IMG/VR virus record: IMGVR_UViG_3300032236_000421
Coordinates: 1 to 38,389 of that record
Reading direction: 5' to 3' (one strand)
Origin: a virus
Length of the DNA stretch: 38,389 nucleotides
In this document: piece by piece, positions 7,613 to 16,920 of the stretch
Numbering within the stretch: position 1 is the first letter of the stretch
Layout of the letters: each line of letters opens with the position of its first letter
Notes under the pieces: generated by a model
The model's input: the letters and a program-made list of their open reading frames with translations, nothing else
Database searches by the model: none
What the model was told of the DNA's origin: nothing
Translations under genes and position numbers: made by a program

Positions 7613-10002
7613 TGCTTAATTATGCCGGTGGAACTCCTGTCACAGCGTACAACCTTACGCGTTCGCTGCGGTTTCGTAGCGCAGCTACGGCGTGGCTGGG
7701 CCGCACACCCGCTACTGCGACAAATCAAACGACTTGGACATGGAGCGGTTGGGTTAAACGCGGCGTACTATCAAGCGGAACTATTCAAACATTATTTAAT
7801 GCTTCGGTAGATGCAAACAACTTTACTGAATTGCGCTTTACAGACACAAGTAACGGCGTTTTTCAATTTACTTATGTTGTCGCGGGCGTTGATACTGCGG
7901 GGTTAACTACAACTCAAGTATTCCGTGACTCTTCTGCTTACTATCATATTGCGTTAGCTGTTGATACAACGCAAGCAACCGCCGCAAACCGCTTAAAACT
8001 GTATGTAAACGGCGCGCAAGTTACTGCGTTTAGCGCAGCAACGTATCCTTTGTTAAACGCAACTCTGTGGGTTAACTCAGTAAATTTTCATGGGCTTGGA
8101 ATTACTCGCGCAGTTGGTAGGTACTACGACGGTTACATGGCTGAAGTCAACTTTGTTGATGGCCAAGCGCTCACCCCATCATCCTTCGGCTCAACTAGCG
8201 CCACAACAGGCGTATGGCAACCCGCCAAGTACACAGGCACATACGGCACAAACGGTTTCTATTTACCCTTCACAGACAACTCTGCGCTGACTACAAGCAG
8301 CAACGTAGGCTTGGGTAAAGACTTTTCAGGCAATGGTAATTACTGGACTACAAACAACATTAGCATCACGGTTGGTGTGACGTATGACTCCATGACGGAT
8401 GTGCCTACACTTACGTCTGCGACTGCGGCTAACTTTCCGGTGTTAAACACCTTAGTGCCTAATTTTGCGGGCGCACCAATATACCGCGACGGTAATTTGT
8501 ATGTAAACTGTTCTAGCGCAGCTAACTTTACCGCTGTGCCCGCGACCATGTCTATGCCAACATCCGGCAAATGGTACGCGGAATTTTTTGCCGTGTACGG
8601 CGACGCCGCAACATCCATAATGGATATGGGTTTGGTCGGGGTAAACACCTTTCCTTTGCCATCTAATGTTATCGGCACTACTGCAACAAGTTATAACTAC
8701 CGAAGCAGCGGAAATAAACTTAACAACAACGTAAGCACAGCGTACGGCGCAACTTACGGTACTGGTGATTTGATCGCAATTGCGTTTGACGCAACAGCGG
8801 GGTCGCTTACGTTTTATAAAAACAACGTTAGCCAAGGCGTAGCGTTTACTGGATTAACCGCTGAGTATTCATTTGCTGTTGGCGGCTTTAATGCTGCCCA
8901 ATGGCAATGCAACTTTGGTCAACGCCCCTTCACTTACACACCCCCCACAGGCTTTGTAGCCTTAAACACCTACAACTTGCCGACAAGCACCATCTTGCAA
9001 GGTAACAAGGTGATGGATGCGACGTTGTACACAGGTACGTTGCTGTCCAACGCAATCACCAACGCTGCGGGGTTTAAACCTGACCTTGTATGGCTCAAGT
9101 CACGGTCGGCGGTTACCGATAACAAATTGACAGACTCGGTACGCGGTGTGACCAAAGGTTTAGTGTCAAATAATGCTGGCGCTGAAACAACTGACGTACA
9201 AGGGTTGACCGCGTTTAATAGCAACGGATTTACCGTTGGCACGGATGTCAATTACAACAACTTGGCAGCGACTTACGTTGCTTGGCAATGGCAAGCAGGG
9301 CAGGGGTCGTCAGGCGCTAACACCAACGGCACAATCACAAGCACGGTAAGCGTTAACGCGTCTGCTGGGTTTAGCGTAGTGACTTACACCGGCTCGGGCG
9401 TTAACGCAACTGTTGGTCACGGGCTAGGTGTTGCGCCTAGTTTAATTATTGTAAAAATTAGAAGTACGCTTGCCGATTGGTACGTTTATCATATTTCAAC
9501 GGGAAATACGAGCAACCTGTACCTTAACTCAACAAGCGGGGTTGTTAGCAGCGCTACTGTTTGGAACAACACTTCTCCTACATCGTCTGTGTTTAGCGTT
9601 GGCACAGCCGGCGCGGTTAATGGAAGCGGGGCTACGTTTGTTGCTTATTGTTGGGCGCCTATAGCGGGCTTTTCATCTTTTGGCAGTTACATTGGAAACG
9701 CAAACGCGGCGGGGCCATTTGTGTACACAGGGTTTAGGCCTAAGTTTGTATTGGTCAAGTGCAACACTACATCAAACTCATGGATTATTTGGGATGGCGC
9801 AAGAACCCCATACAATCAAGAAAGTTTATCTTTACTTACTGATACGTCGGGCGCAGAAATAAGCAACACGGATTTAAGTATAGACGCGCTTTCAAATGGC
9901 TTTAAGTTAAGAGGCCCTAACGCAAATAGCAATGCTAGTGGCGCAGGGTTTATCTATATGGCATTTGCCGAAAACCCTTTCAAAAATAGTCTAGCGAGGT
10001 AG
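7612..10002 (+). CDS. Large tail fibre protein with lectin-like and SPRY-like domains
   Basis: A 796-aa protein rich in Asn, Thr, Ser and Gly. Residues about 35-190 (TWTWSGWVKRG, YHIALAVDTTQ, LKLYVNGAQV, YYDGYMAEVNFVDGQAL) are a LamG/concanavalin-like jelly roll. Residues about 285-460 (GKWYAEFF, DATAGSLTFYKNNVSQG, NFGQRPFTYTPPTGF) look like a SPRY-type domain. The C-terminal third has repeats of the type GVAPSLIIVKIR, KFVLVKC and WIIWDG. This architecture is common in environmental phage adhesins and suggests glycan recognition on the host surface. It lies between the N-terminal-domain fibre and a fibre-assembly-like gene. Confidence 0.85.
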   Translation: MLNYAGGTPVTAYNLTRSLRFRSAATAWLGRTPATATNQTTWTWSGWVKRGVLSSGTIQTLFNASVDANNFTELRFTDTSNGVFQFTYVVAGVDTAGLTTTQVFRDSSAYYHIALAVDTTQATAANRLKLYVNGAQVTAFSAATYPLLNATLWVNSVNFHGLGITRAVGRYYDGYMAEVNFVDGQALTPSSFGSTSATTGVWQPAKYTGTYGTNGFYLPFTDNSALTTSSNVGLGKDFSGNGNYWTTNNISITVGVTYDSMTDVPTLTSATAANFPVLNTLVPNFAGAPIYRDGNLYVNCSSAANFTAVPATMSMPTSGKWYAEFFAVYGDAATSIMDMGLVGVNTFPLPSNVIGTTATSYNYRSSGNKLNNNVSTAYGATYGTGDLIAIAFDATAGSLTFYKNNVSQGVAFTGLTAEYSFAVGGFNAAQWQCNFGQRPFTYTPPTGFVALNTYNLPTSTILQGNKVMDATLYTGTLLSNAITNAAGFKPDLVWLKSRSAVTDNKLTDSVRGVTKGLVSNNAGAETTDVQGLTAFNSNGFTVGTDVNYNNLAATYVAWQWQAGQGSSGANTNGTITSTVSVNASAGFSVVTYTGSGVNATVGHGLGVAPSLIIVKIRSTLADWYVYHISTGNTSNLYLNSTSGVVSSATVWNNTSPTSSVFSVGTAGAVNGSGATFVAYCWAPIAGFSSFGSYIGNANAAGPFVYTGFRPKFVLVKCNTTSNSWIIWDGARTPYNQESLSLLTDTSGAEISNTDLSIDALSNGFKLRGPNANSNASGAGFIYMAFAENPFKNSLAR

Positions 10003-10004
10003 TC

Positions 10005-10508
10005 ATGTTTGCAATCATCTCTAACGGTATCATCGCCATGTTCGTACCCGCCGGTACGGCTTTTGAGTGGGATGGTATTCAGTACCCACAGAACTGGTGC
10101 AACCTGTCTAGCCCCGAAGAAAAGGCGGCGATCGGTATGGTCGATGTGGTCTATGGTCAATACCCCAACGACCAATACTATTGGGTCAGCCAAGACGCGC
10201 CGGTCTACAAAGATGGCGTAGTCACCATCGACTACACCGCCACGCCTAAAGACCTGTTTGAATGCCAAAGCCAAGCCGTGAACGCGGTAAACGCAGCAGC
10301 GTACGCAATCCTATTACCTAGCGATTGGATGGTCACCAAGGCCACGGAAACACGCTCAACGGTGCCAACCAATTGGAACGATTGGCGTGAAACCATCCGC
10401 TTGCAAGCTAAGACCCAACGCGACGCAATCAGCGCCACTAAAACGGTTGACGAACTTGCTGCCCTGCCCGCTGTCGATTGGGCGCATGACCCGAACTACG
10501 TCGCATGA
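10005..10508 (+). CDS. Tail fibre assembly-like protein
   Basis: A 167-aa protein immediately after the large fibre gene. The C-terminal half reads LLPSDWMVTKATETRSTVP, NWNDWRETIRLQAKTQRDAI, the D-W-x-V and R-x-x-x-R pattern of phage tail fibre assembly proteins (DUF4376/Caudo_TAP-like). Such proteins act as chaperones or fibre-tip components. The N-terminal half (VPAGTAFEWDGIQYPQNW) is a less conserved beta domain. It overlaps the next gene by ATGA. Confidence 0.75.
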   Translation: MFAIISNGIIAMFVPAGTAFEWDGIQYPQNWCNLSSPEEKAAIGMVDVVYGQYPNDQYYWVSQDAPVYKDGVVTIDYTATPKDLFECQSQAVNAVNAAAYAILLPSDWMVTKATETRSTVPTNWNDWRETIRLQAKTQRDAISATKTVDELAALPAVDWAHDPNYVA

Positions 10509-10978
10509 AAGTCACTTTCGACCTTGACTTTTTAAAGCCAACCTTGCAGCGCAAGATCGACGTGCTGCAAGACGAACTTTTGAAAATGCCACAGGCCGAC
10601 ATTGTTACGACGCACGTTTTCAAAGATGGCAAATATATTCGCACGATGATTGTGCCGCCCAACACGGTTATCGTGGGCGCGGCACACAAATCGCCCTATA
10701 AAGTTAGACTTGAAAAAGGTACAATTTCAGTCAACTTAGGCGACGATATTCACACCCTGACCGCGCCGATCGAATTAGACGCGCCAGCGGGTACGCGCCG
10801 AGTCGGGTGGGTGGGTAGTGAAGAACTTGTATGGGTTGACATTTACGACAACCCTAATGGCTGCACCGACATAGACGAGATTGAAGAATTACTCTATGTC
10901 ATTCCTGAATGCGGGTTGTTAGATAAAAGACTGGCTTTGGCGAATAATAGCGCTAGACTAGCCTTAACGGAGAATTAA
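10505..10978 (+). CDS. Cupin-like conserved phage protein
   Basis: A 157-aa protein in an ATGA overlap with the fibre-assembly gene. Residues 30-110 alternate short beta strands (IVTTHVFKDGKYIRTMIVPP, TVIVGAAHKSPYKVRLEKG, GTRRVGWVGSEELVWVDIY) with the ring-forming pattern of small cupin/RmlC-like folds seen next to fibre genes in podoviruses. An acidic segment (CTDIDEIEELLYVIPEC) follows. No metal ligands are certain. The role is unknown; position suggests tail or virion assembly. Confidence 0.6.
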   Translation: MKVTFDLDFLKPTLQRKIDVLQDELLKMPQADIVTTHVFKDGKYIRTMIVPPNTVIVGAAHKSPYKVRLEKGTISVNLGDDIHTLTAPIELDAPAGTRRVGWVGSEELVWVDIYDNPNGCTDIDEIEELLYVIPECGLLDKRLALANNSARLALTEN

Positions 10979-10979
10979 C

Positions 10980-12089
10980 ATGGCTGGAGTTATTGTTGGG
11001 TCGGTAATTAGCGCGGGCGCATCGTTGCTTGGGGCATCAAAAAGCGCTTCGGCCGCGCAAGCCGCTGCCAGCACACAAGCTGATGCATCAAGAGAAGCGG
11101 CCATACTTGCGCGTCAAACCGCACTAGACCAAATCGCAGCGCAAAAAGACGCGCTAGACAGGCAGATTGCTGCCTCGGGCGCAACTGTTGACAAACAGCT
11201 TGTGGCCCAACGCGATTCGCTTGACCAGCAATTAAGGATAAGCGAAGAAGCATTGGCTTTTCAAAAGCAAATGTACGAGCAGACGCGCGCAGACTTTGCG
11301 CCGTACCGCGAGTCGGGCACCGCCAACCTTAACCAACTCAACACGCTGTTGGGTATTGGCGGCAACACGGGCGCAGCAGACTACGGCAAATACGCAACGG
11401 CTGAGTTTACGCCCGCTGCTTTTGCAGCCAACCAAGACCCAGGCTACGCATTCCGGTTAAGCGAAGGTTTGAAAGCCGTCGATCGCCAAGCTGCTGCTCG
11501 AGGTGGTTTGATTTCAGGTAATGCTCTCAAAGCCTCACAAACGTATGGCCAAGACATGGCCTCGCAAGAATACCAAAACGCGTTTAACCGTTATCAAACG
11601 GTGCGCGGCAATACCCTTCAGCCTTTCCAAATGGGCGCAGCAGCCGGTCAAAGCGCGGCGGCTATGCAAGGGCAAGCCAATTTAAATTTTGGTACTGCTG
11701 GGGCTAATGCAGCATCCGCACAAGGCGCGGCGTATGGCGCGTATGGCCAAGGTGTAACTAGCGCGCTAGGCAATGCGGGTAATGCAGCCAATACAGCGTA
11801 TGGCAACTACGGCCAAGGCGTATCCGGTGCTTATGGCGCTTACGGTACAAACGCCACCAACGCATTGACGGGCGGCGCTAACGCTAACGCTGCGGGTATT
11901 GTCGGCAGCGCCAACGCGTACAACCAAGGGTTGAGTGGCATCAGCAATCTTGCCAACACTTATTACGTTAACAGTTTGCTTAACGGTAGAAATAATGGCG
12001 GTTCTCTTTCTAGCCCAGTTGGGTATACCAACCCTACAACAGGAAACACTTGGGCTAACGATTTGAATAACGGCCTAGCCGCATATTAA
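10980..12089 (+). CDS. Probable DNA-ejection/internal virion protein 1
   Basis: A 369-aa protein, Ala/Gly/Gln-rich. Residues 5-25 form a Gly/Ala hydrophobic segment (VIVGSVISAGASLLGASKSA). Residues 30-100 are a long Gln/Asp/Ala helix, likely coiled coil. The block YRESGTANLNQLNTLLGIGG, then DPGYAFRLSEGLKAVDRQAA and YQNAFNRYQTVRGN, is one I recall from proteins annotated as phage DNA transfer or injection proteins. A low-complexity AYGAYGQG region follows. It heads a run of three large virion genes like P22 gp7-gp20-gp16. Confidence 0.75.
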   Translation: MAGVIVGSVISAGASLLGASKSASAAQAAASTQADASREAAILARQTALDQIAAQKDALDRQIAASGATVDKQLVAQRDSLDQQLRISEEALAFQKQMYEQTRADFAPYRESGTANLNQLNTLLGIGGNTGAADYGKYATAEFTPAAFAANQDPGYAFRLSEGLKAVDRQAAARGGLISGNALKASQTYGQDMASQEYQNAFNRYQTVRGNTLQPFQMGAAAGQSAAAMQGQANLNFGTAGANAASAQGAAYGAYGQGVTSALGNAGNAANTAYGNYGQGVSGAYGAYGTNATNALTGGANANAAGIVGSANAYNQGLSGISNLANTYYVNSLLNGRNNGGSLSSPVGYTNPTTGNTWANDLNNGLAAY

Positions 12090-12099
12090 GGGTTAAATC

Positions 12100-13554
12100 A
12101 TGGCACTCGACACCAACATCGCGCTAGGCGTACGCCCTATTGAGCAGCCCAATATGCTTGCCCAAATGGGGCAAATGATGCAATTGCGGCAAGCGCAGCA
12201 ACAATACGAAAGCGAAAACGCTTTGCGTGATTTAGCGGTCAAACACGGGGGTGATATTTCTAACCCCGCGTTTATCCGCGAATTGGGTACCCTTAACCCA
12301 AAAATGGCGACTGATTTACGCAGCAAACAACTTGAGCAGCAACAGAAAGGTGTTGAAACCGGAATCAAAATCAACGAAGCGTTAAGCGCAGCGTTAGGTG
12401 GCTTGGCAGAAAATCCTACTCTTGATTACGCTAGAAACACTTTTAGCCATCTTGTGTCAACAGGTGTTTTACCTCCTGACAAAGCGCAAGCAATGTTTGC
12501 CAAACTTGAAGCAGAACCTGGTCGAATTAAAGAATACGCAACTTTAGGTGTTAACGCCGCTATTAGCGCGGAGAAAAAATTAACTAACGCAACAACTATT
12601 CGCGGACAAGATTTAACTCATAGCGCGTCTATGGCTCATGTCGGCGCAACCATACGCGGTCAAAATCAAGCTGAAAGACATTGGCAATACGACATTGACA
12701 ACCCAAAAATGACACCGCTTGCGGGCGAAAAAGTTGTTAATGGGGAAAAAATTCCTGCGTATTTTGGGTATGACCCTCGCAATAATTCAATGATTGAAGT
12801 GGCTATGCCAACAGTTTCTGTTGGCGCGCCCACAACTTTACCAACCAACGCTTATGCGCCTCCAAACGTAAACGCGTTAAGTATGCCGCCCGCTGGCGCG
12901 CCAACATCACCTGTCGCACGTCCAGCTACGGTTGCGACGCCGTCTGCTGTTGCGCCTTCGGCGGCGATACCTTCGGCTGCTGCGCCTACGTCGGTTGTAC
13001 CTGGCGCGCCAAATGCGCCCGCACAAGTTAGGTTTGGCCCTAAGAGTACGGCTGAAAATCTTACCGAAGCTCAAGGTAAATCAACAGGGTTTGCTTTACG
13101 CGCTAAACAAGCAAGCGACATTCTTGATATAGTGGGTAAAGACGGCAAAGTCCAGCCTGGCGTTCTTAAGCGCGTAGGTGAATCGGTGCCGTTAGTAGGC
13201 GAAGGGTTAGGCACAATGCTAAACGTCACTCAAACTCCGCAACAACAGCAAATTGAGCAAGCCCAACGCGCGTTTGTTAACGCCATTCTTCGTCAAGAGT
13301 CAGGCGCGGCGATTAACGAATCTGAATTTGTTAACGCAAAGAAACAATATTTCCCGCAGCCTGGCGATTCAAAAGAAGTTATTGAGCAAAAACGTCTAAA
13401 TCGCGAAACTGCGGTTAGATCGTTAGAGGTTGCTGCTGGCCCAGGCATGAAACAAGCCGCACCCGCAACAGGAATTAAAGTTGGTACGGTTGAAGATGGA
13501 TACCGATTTAAAGGCGGCGACCCAGCAAATAAAAATAACTGGGAGAAACAATAA
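12100..13554 (+). CDS. Probable DNA-ejection/internal virion protein 2
   Basis: A 484-aa protein. The N-terminus has a Gln/Met-rich helix (MLAQMGQMMQLRQAQQQYES), typical of ejection-type proteins in this position. Residues about 240-305 are a Pro/Ala/Ser/Val low-complexity linker. The C-terminal third (LRQESGAAINESEFVNAKKQYFP, quoted in part: LRQESGAAINESEF) resembles a helical segment widely seen in podoviral internal proteins, and it ends VGTVEDGYRFKGGDPANK. The stop overlaps the next ATG by one base. No enzymatic motif is visible. The ejection role is inferred from context. Confidence 0.65.
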   Translation: MALDTNIALGVRPIEQPNMLAQMGQMMQLRQAQQQYESENALRDLAVKHGGDISNPAFIRELGTLNPKMATDLRSKQLEQQQKGVETGIKINEALSAALGGLAENPTLDYARNTFSHLVSTGVLPPDKAQAMFAKLEAEPGRIKEYATLGVNAAISAEKKLTNATTIRGQDLTHSASMAHVGATIRGQNQAERHWQYDIDNPKMTPLAGEKVVNGEKIPAYFGYDPRNNSMIEVAMPTVSVGAPTTLPTNAYAPPNVNALSMPPAGAPTSPVARPATVATPSAVAPSAAIPSAAAPTSVVPGAPNAPAQVRFGPKSTAENLTEAQGKSTGFALRAKQASDILDIVGKDGKVQPGVLKRVGESVPLVGEGLGTMLNVTQTPQQQQIEQAQRAFVNAILRQESGAAINESEFVNAKKQYFPQPGDSKEVIEQKRLNRETAVRSLEVAAGPGMKQAAPATGIKVGTVEDGYRFKGGDPANKNNWEKQ

Positions 13555-15830
13555 TGGCAGCGCCTTGGGAAAAATACGCAACAACAGAACCGGCGGCGCA
13601 ATCAGGCCCTTGGGCTAAATATGGCAGCAGCGAAGGTATACCTGAAGAACGCAAACCCTTGACTATGGGTGAATCGTTCATGCAAATACCTATGGGCATT
13701 TACAAAGGATTTAAAGACGTCACCGATACCATGCTTAAGGGCGGCGCAAGCGCAATTGATTACGCAACCGGCGCAAACACTCGCGCTGCATTAGACGCCG
13801 CAGCAGCACAACAAAATGCAGCTTATGAACAAACATATGGCGGCAGCAACTTAGCCGCTACAGGTCGTTTAGCGGGCAACATAGGCGCAACTTTACCTGT
13901 AGGAAGCGTATTAGCCGCGCCGTTTCGGGGTATAGCCCCTGAAGTTGCTACAGCTTTGCAAACAGGCGGGTTTGGGGCTAAGACTTTAGCTGGTCGCGGT
14001 ACAGCGGGCGCGGTTACGGGCGCCGTATCCGCAGGGCTTGTCAATCCCGAAGACGCGGGTACAGGCGCTATTGTAGGCGCTGTGGTGCCTACCGTTGTCG
14101 CTCCGCTAGTTAAAGGTGGGGCTAAACTAATTGCTAAAACTAGCGATTTATTTTCAGGTAACACCGCTAAAGTAAAAGCGGCTGAAATTGCTAGAGAAGC
14201 AATCGGCGATCAAATGCAGCCAGCGTTAATTGCGTTGGCTAACGCTGACCCTGCGCGCAAACTTACACCTTCGCAAATATTAAAAGAAGCAGGTATTAAA
14301 GCCGAACCTTTTATGGCGCTAGAGGCGTTAGCAAAAAATAAGGACGTTAAAGGTTTTTACAGTACGTTAGAAGAATTGGCAACGCTAGGGCAGCAAAACC
14401 AATTAGCACGATTGGCGGGCGGCAATACTCAGACTGAAATAGCTGAATCATTAGCTGCAAACAAAAACGCACTTAACGCGCAAACAACGCCTATGCGCGA
14501 CGTAAATTTACAAGCGGCTAACCAATACCAGCAAACTGCTCAACGTCTTGAGCCGTACATTGCTCAAAAAGAAGCAGCTATGGTTAGCGCGTTGCAAGGT
14601 CAAGGCCAAGCCGCAACCAACGCCGCGCAACAAGCAAACCTTGCGCGTGGCGGCGTGTTGCCCGCAACTATGGGTACATCTAGCAACCCTAATGCGTTTG
14701 CGTCGCCTATTGGCGGTACAGGCGTTCCGCAGCCAATGGCTGTGGCTACGCAAGCCGGTCTACCACGCATTTCACCAGGCATTACTTTAAACGCTGAACG
14801 TGCTGCTGAATCAGGGGTCTTGTCAGCCGAAATGGCTGCGCTTAAAACGCAGCGTCAAGCTGAGCGTGATCTTTTGCAATACCAACTTGGTAGTCTTGAA
14901 GCCCACGGATTAAAACCGCTTGATGTTAACCCCATCATTAACACTATTGATTCTAAATTAGCAGACCCTAATTTGTACGGACAAACGCAATTGCTTAATG
15001 TCTTGCGCGGGTTGCGCGACGATTTTGCGGGCGCTGTGGCGGCTAATGGCGGCGTGGCTGACGCGCGCGCTTTGTACAGTATGCGTAAAGCAGGTATTAG
15101 CCAAAAAATTGACGAAATGTATGGCTCACTTGACCCATCGGCTAAACAAAGATTAACCGCCGACGTGTTGGCATCGGTCAGAAACCCAATTGACAAAGCG
15201 ATTACGGAAGCTGGCGGTACAGGTTGGAATCGTTACTTGCAAACTTTTGAAACAGGTATGCACCAACTTGACCAACAACGACTGGCGGCTATTGCGTTAG
15301 ACAAATTTAAAGGTGATAAAGCAGGCTTTCTTAAACTTGTGCGCGGCGATGACACAGACGCTATAGAAAAAGTATTTGGTTACGGTAGCCCAAATATTTT
15401 TAAAGAAATGGGGCGTGATTCTACTGTTTTGCAAAACATTGGTCGTGAACTTGAGCGCGATATAGGCGTACAAGCGCAAGCTAAAGCGGGTATGGGTGGT
15501 TTAAGTGGCATTATGGCTAAAGACCAATCTACACTACGCCGTGTCGCTAATATTATTGGTCGAGGCGGCCGCGCGGCTGAACTTACGCTCGAACAATTAG
15601 AAGGTAAAGTAGACCGTAAAGTTATTGATTCGTTGCGCGAAGGATTTAAGTCTAACAAAGACATTTTGCAAATGATGTCAACATTGCCAAAAGAAGAAAG
15701 TAGTGCTTTACTTAAGGCTTTGAAAGATACTAAGCAATGGAACGCAGCGGTTAATCGCGGCGGCGCGCAATTGTTTATTGACCGCACCAATCAACTCGCA
15801 CCCGAAAACCGCAACAACTTGAGGCCGTAA
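13554..15830 (+). CDS. Probable DNA-ejection/internal virion protein 3
   Basis: A 758-aa protein. Residues 1-60 carry WEKYATTEPAAQSGPWAKYG, a tandem W-x-K-Y motif also found at the N-termini of ejection proteins in environmental podoviruses. Residues about 100-205 are Gly/Ala/Val-rich with glycine-zipper spacing and could insert in the host membrane. The remainder is long, helical and Gln/Ala/Leu-rich (QYQLGSLEAHGL, RKAGISQKIDEMYG). Size and place match P22 gp16, which helps DNA cross the inner membrane. No lytic transglycosylase motif is evident. Confidence 0.68.
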   Translation: MAAPWEKYATTEPAAQSGPWAKYGSSEGIPEERKPLTMGESFMQIPMGIYKGFKDVTDTMLKGGASAIDYATGANTRAALDAAAAQQNAAYEQTYGGSNLAATGRLAGNIGATLPVGSVLAAPFRGIAPEVATALQTGGFGAKTLAGRGTAGAVTGAVSAGLVNPEDAGTGAIVGAVVPTVVAPLVKGGAKLIAKTSDLFSGNTAKVKAAEIAREAIGDQMQPALIALANADPARKLTPSQILKEAGIKAEPFMALEALAKNKDVKGFYSTLEELATLGQQNQLARLAGGNTQTEIAESLAANKNALNAQTTPMRDVNLQAANQYQQTAQRLEPYIAQKEAAMVSALQGQGQAATNAAQQANLARGGVLPATMGTSSNPNAFASPIGGTGVPQPMAVATQAGLPRISPGITLNAERAAESGVLSAEMAALKTQRQAERDLLQYQLGSLEAHGLKPLDVNPIINTIDSKLADPNLYGQTQLLNVLRGLRDDFAGAVAANGGVADARALYSMRKAGISQKIDEMYGSLDPSAKQRLTADVLASVRNPIDKAITEAGGTGWNRYLQTFETGMHQLDQQRLAAIALDKFKGDKAGFLKLVRGDDTDAIEKVFGYGSPNIFKEMGRDSTVLQNIGRELERDIGVQAQAKAGMGGLSGIMAKDQSTLRRVANIIGRGGRAAELTLEQLEGKVDRKVIDSLREGFKSNKDILQMMSTLPKEESSALLKALKDTKQWNAAVNRGGAQLFIDRTNQLAPENRNNLRP

Positions 15831-15831
15831 C

Positions 15832-16086
15832 ATGACGTTACAAGAAATCATTAACACCGGTATCGGTACGGCTTTGGCAGCTATTGGTTGGGTCGCGCGA
15901 ATCTTGTATGAGTCGGTCAACAAACTTAGGCAAGACGTTGACAACCACAAGTTGCACGTCAGCGAAACGTATGTCAAAAAGTCTGAACTTGAAAGTCTTA
16001 GAATAGAAATGGACAAGCGTTTTGACAAACTTGAAACCCTGCTTGCCAGGCTATTTGACAAGATCGACGCAAAGGCTGACAAGTGA
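15832..16086 (+). CDS. Small membrane-anchored coiled-coil protein of the lysis cassette
   Basis: 84 residues. A hydrophobic segment at about 8-28 (TGIGTALAAIGWVARILYES) is followed by a charged heptad-like helix to the end (YVKKSELESLRIEMDKRFDK). The architecture is inverted relative to XhlA but similar in kind: one membrane segment plus coiled coil. It is the first gene after the ejection genes and overlaps the next holin-like gene by 4 nt (ATGA at 16083). A holin partner or antiholin role is plausible but not shown. Confidence 0.65.
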   Translation: MTLQEIINTGIGTALAAIGWVARILYESVNKLRQDVDNHKLHVSETYVKKSELESLRIEMDKRFDKLETLLARLFDKIDAKADK

Positions 16087-16298
16087 TCAAGCAACTGCTC
16101 ACAGGCAAAGACAACACCACGTTTGATATTGCCCGTGTAGCGTGGCTAATAAGCCTTATAGCCATCTTGGCTGTTGCGGGCTATCAAGTAGTCATGCACG
16201 GCATGGTTAGCCTCAGAGAACTCGCCGAATCCCTCGGCATTGTGTCTGCCTCGGGCGGCGCGTCTGTGTGGGCTAAGAAAGATGCGGAGCCACAATAA
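16083..16298 (+). CDS. Holin-like membrane protein (71 aa)
   Basis: 71 residues with one strong membrane segment at about 19-40 (VAWLISLIAILAVAGYQVVM), a short amphipathic part (SLRELAESLGIVSASGGASV) and a charged tail (AKKDAEPQ). Small proteins of this type between ejection genes and spanins are usually annotated as putative holins. The stop overlaps the Rz start by one base. A second two-segment membrane protein lies at 16708, so which is the true holin is unclear. Confidence 0.65.
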   Translation: MIKQLLTGKDNTTFDIARVAWLISLIAILAVAGYQVVMHGMVSLRELAESLGIVSASGGASVWAKKDAEPQ

Positions 16299-16711
16299 TG
16301 TTCCCCTTATTTCCAAGTGCTTTATGGATGAAGATCGGCGCGGCTTTGGCGCTATGCGCGGTCATGTATTTCATGGGTTGGAATCACGAACACAAGAAGC
16401 TGCTGGCGTACCAAGCAGAAGTCGCAACGGTCGGCAAAGCGCAAGAGGTTATCAACCAAGCAAAGGTGAAAGAACATGAAGTTATATCAGAGTCAATCAA
16501 GAATGAATATGAGGCTCGCCTTAGTGCTGTTCACAATTATTATTCTGAGCGGGTGCAGCAACCCAGTACCAATCGCAGTAACGTGCCCACCGTTTCCAAG
16601 CCCGCCGCCTGCCCTAATGCAGCCCCCGCCGACCCAGTTTTTATTGGACAATGCGCTGAAACGACCTTGATGTTAATTGAACTTCAAAATTGGAGAAAAG
16701 GTATCAAATGA
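16298..16711 (+). CDS. Rz: Inner-membrane spanin (Rz-like)
   Basis: 137 residues. One N-terminal membrane segment at about 9-27 (MKIGAALALCAVMYFMGWN) with a short N-terminus is followed by a periplasmic helix (residues 30-90: HKKLLAYQAEVATVGKAQE and onward). The C-terminal part has two Cys (ACPN, QCAETT). This is the i-spanin layout. The diagnostic support is a lipoprotein gene with Rz1 character nested inside it in the +1 frame (16476-16670). With Rz1 it should fuse inner and outer membranes in the last lysis step. Confidence 0.88.
   Translation: MFPLFPSALWMKIGAALALCAVMYFMGWNHEHKKLLAYQAEVATVGKAQEVINQAKVKEHEVISESIKNEYEARLSAVHNYYSERVQQPSTNRSNVPTVSKPAACPNAAPADPVFIGQCAETTLMLIELQNWRKGIK
16476..16670 (+). 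CDS. Rz1: Outer-membrane spanin lipoprotein (Rz1-like), nested in Rz
   Basis: 64 residues wholly inside Rz in another frame. The signal peptide (MRLALVLFTIIILSGC) ends in the lipobox LSGC at about residues 24-27. The mature part is short and proline-rich (CPPFPSPPPALMQPPP), as in lambda Rz1. AAAGGTG at about 16464-16470 supports ATG 16476. A shorter start at 16503 (MNMRLAL) would give a more typical signal peptide but lacks as good a ribosome-binding site. The mature lipoprotein is about 38 residues. Confidence 0.87.
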   Translation: MKLYQSQSRMNMRLALVLFTIIILSGCSNPVPIAVTCPPFPSPPPALMQPPPTQFLLDNALKRP

Positions 16712-16920
16712 GCGTAGCCGATCGAATTACCGTCATCTGTTGCGTGTCGCTATCCATTGTGCTGATGAGTACGGTAAGCGTTGTACTGGTTGGCTTGTTT
16801 GACGAACGCGTCGATAACGCTGAAGTTTTTAAACTAATCAACCCCGCTTTCAATATGATTGTCGGCGCGTTTGTTGGAACGATCGCTGGCATAAAAATAG
16901 GAAAAGACGATGCTAAGTAA
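16708..16920 (+). CDS. Two-segment membrane protein, alternative holin
   Basis: The start is ATG 16708, which overlaps the Rz TGA (ATGA). An in-frame ATG at 16690 is possible but lies inside Rz. The 70-aa product has hydrophobic segments at about residues 6-28 (TVICCVSLSIVLMSTVSVVL) and 44-63 (AFNMIVGAFVGTIAGIKIG), separated by an acidic loop (DERVDNAEVFK). The C-terminus is charged. Two membrane segments and position next to the endolysin make it a good class II holin candidate. It overlaps the endolysin start by 11 nt. Confidence 0.72.
   Translation: MSVADRITVICCVSLSIVLMSTVSVVLVGLFDERVDNAEVFKLINPAFNMIVGAFVGTIAGIKIGKDDAK

Noticed and set aside
8452-8835. 127-aa minus-strand frame inside the large fibre gene
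   Set aside because: Cys/Arg/Val-rich shadow of a low-complexity plus-strand gene, with no start signal or neighbours on that strand.
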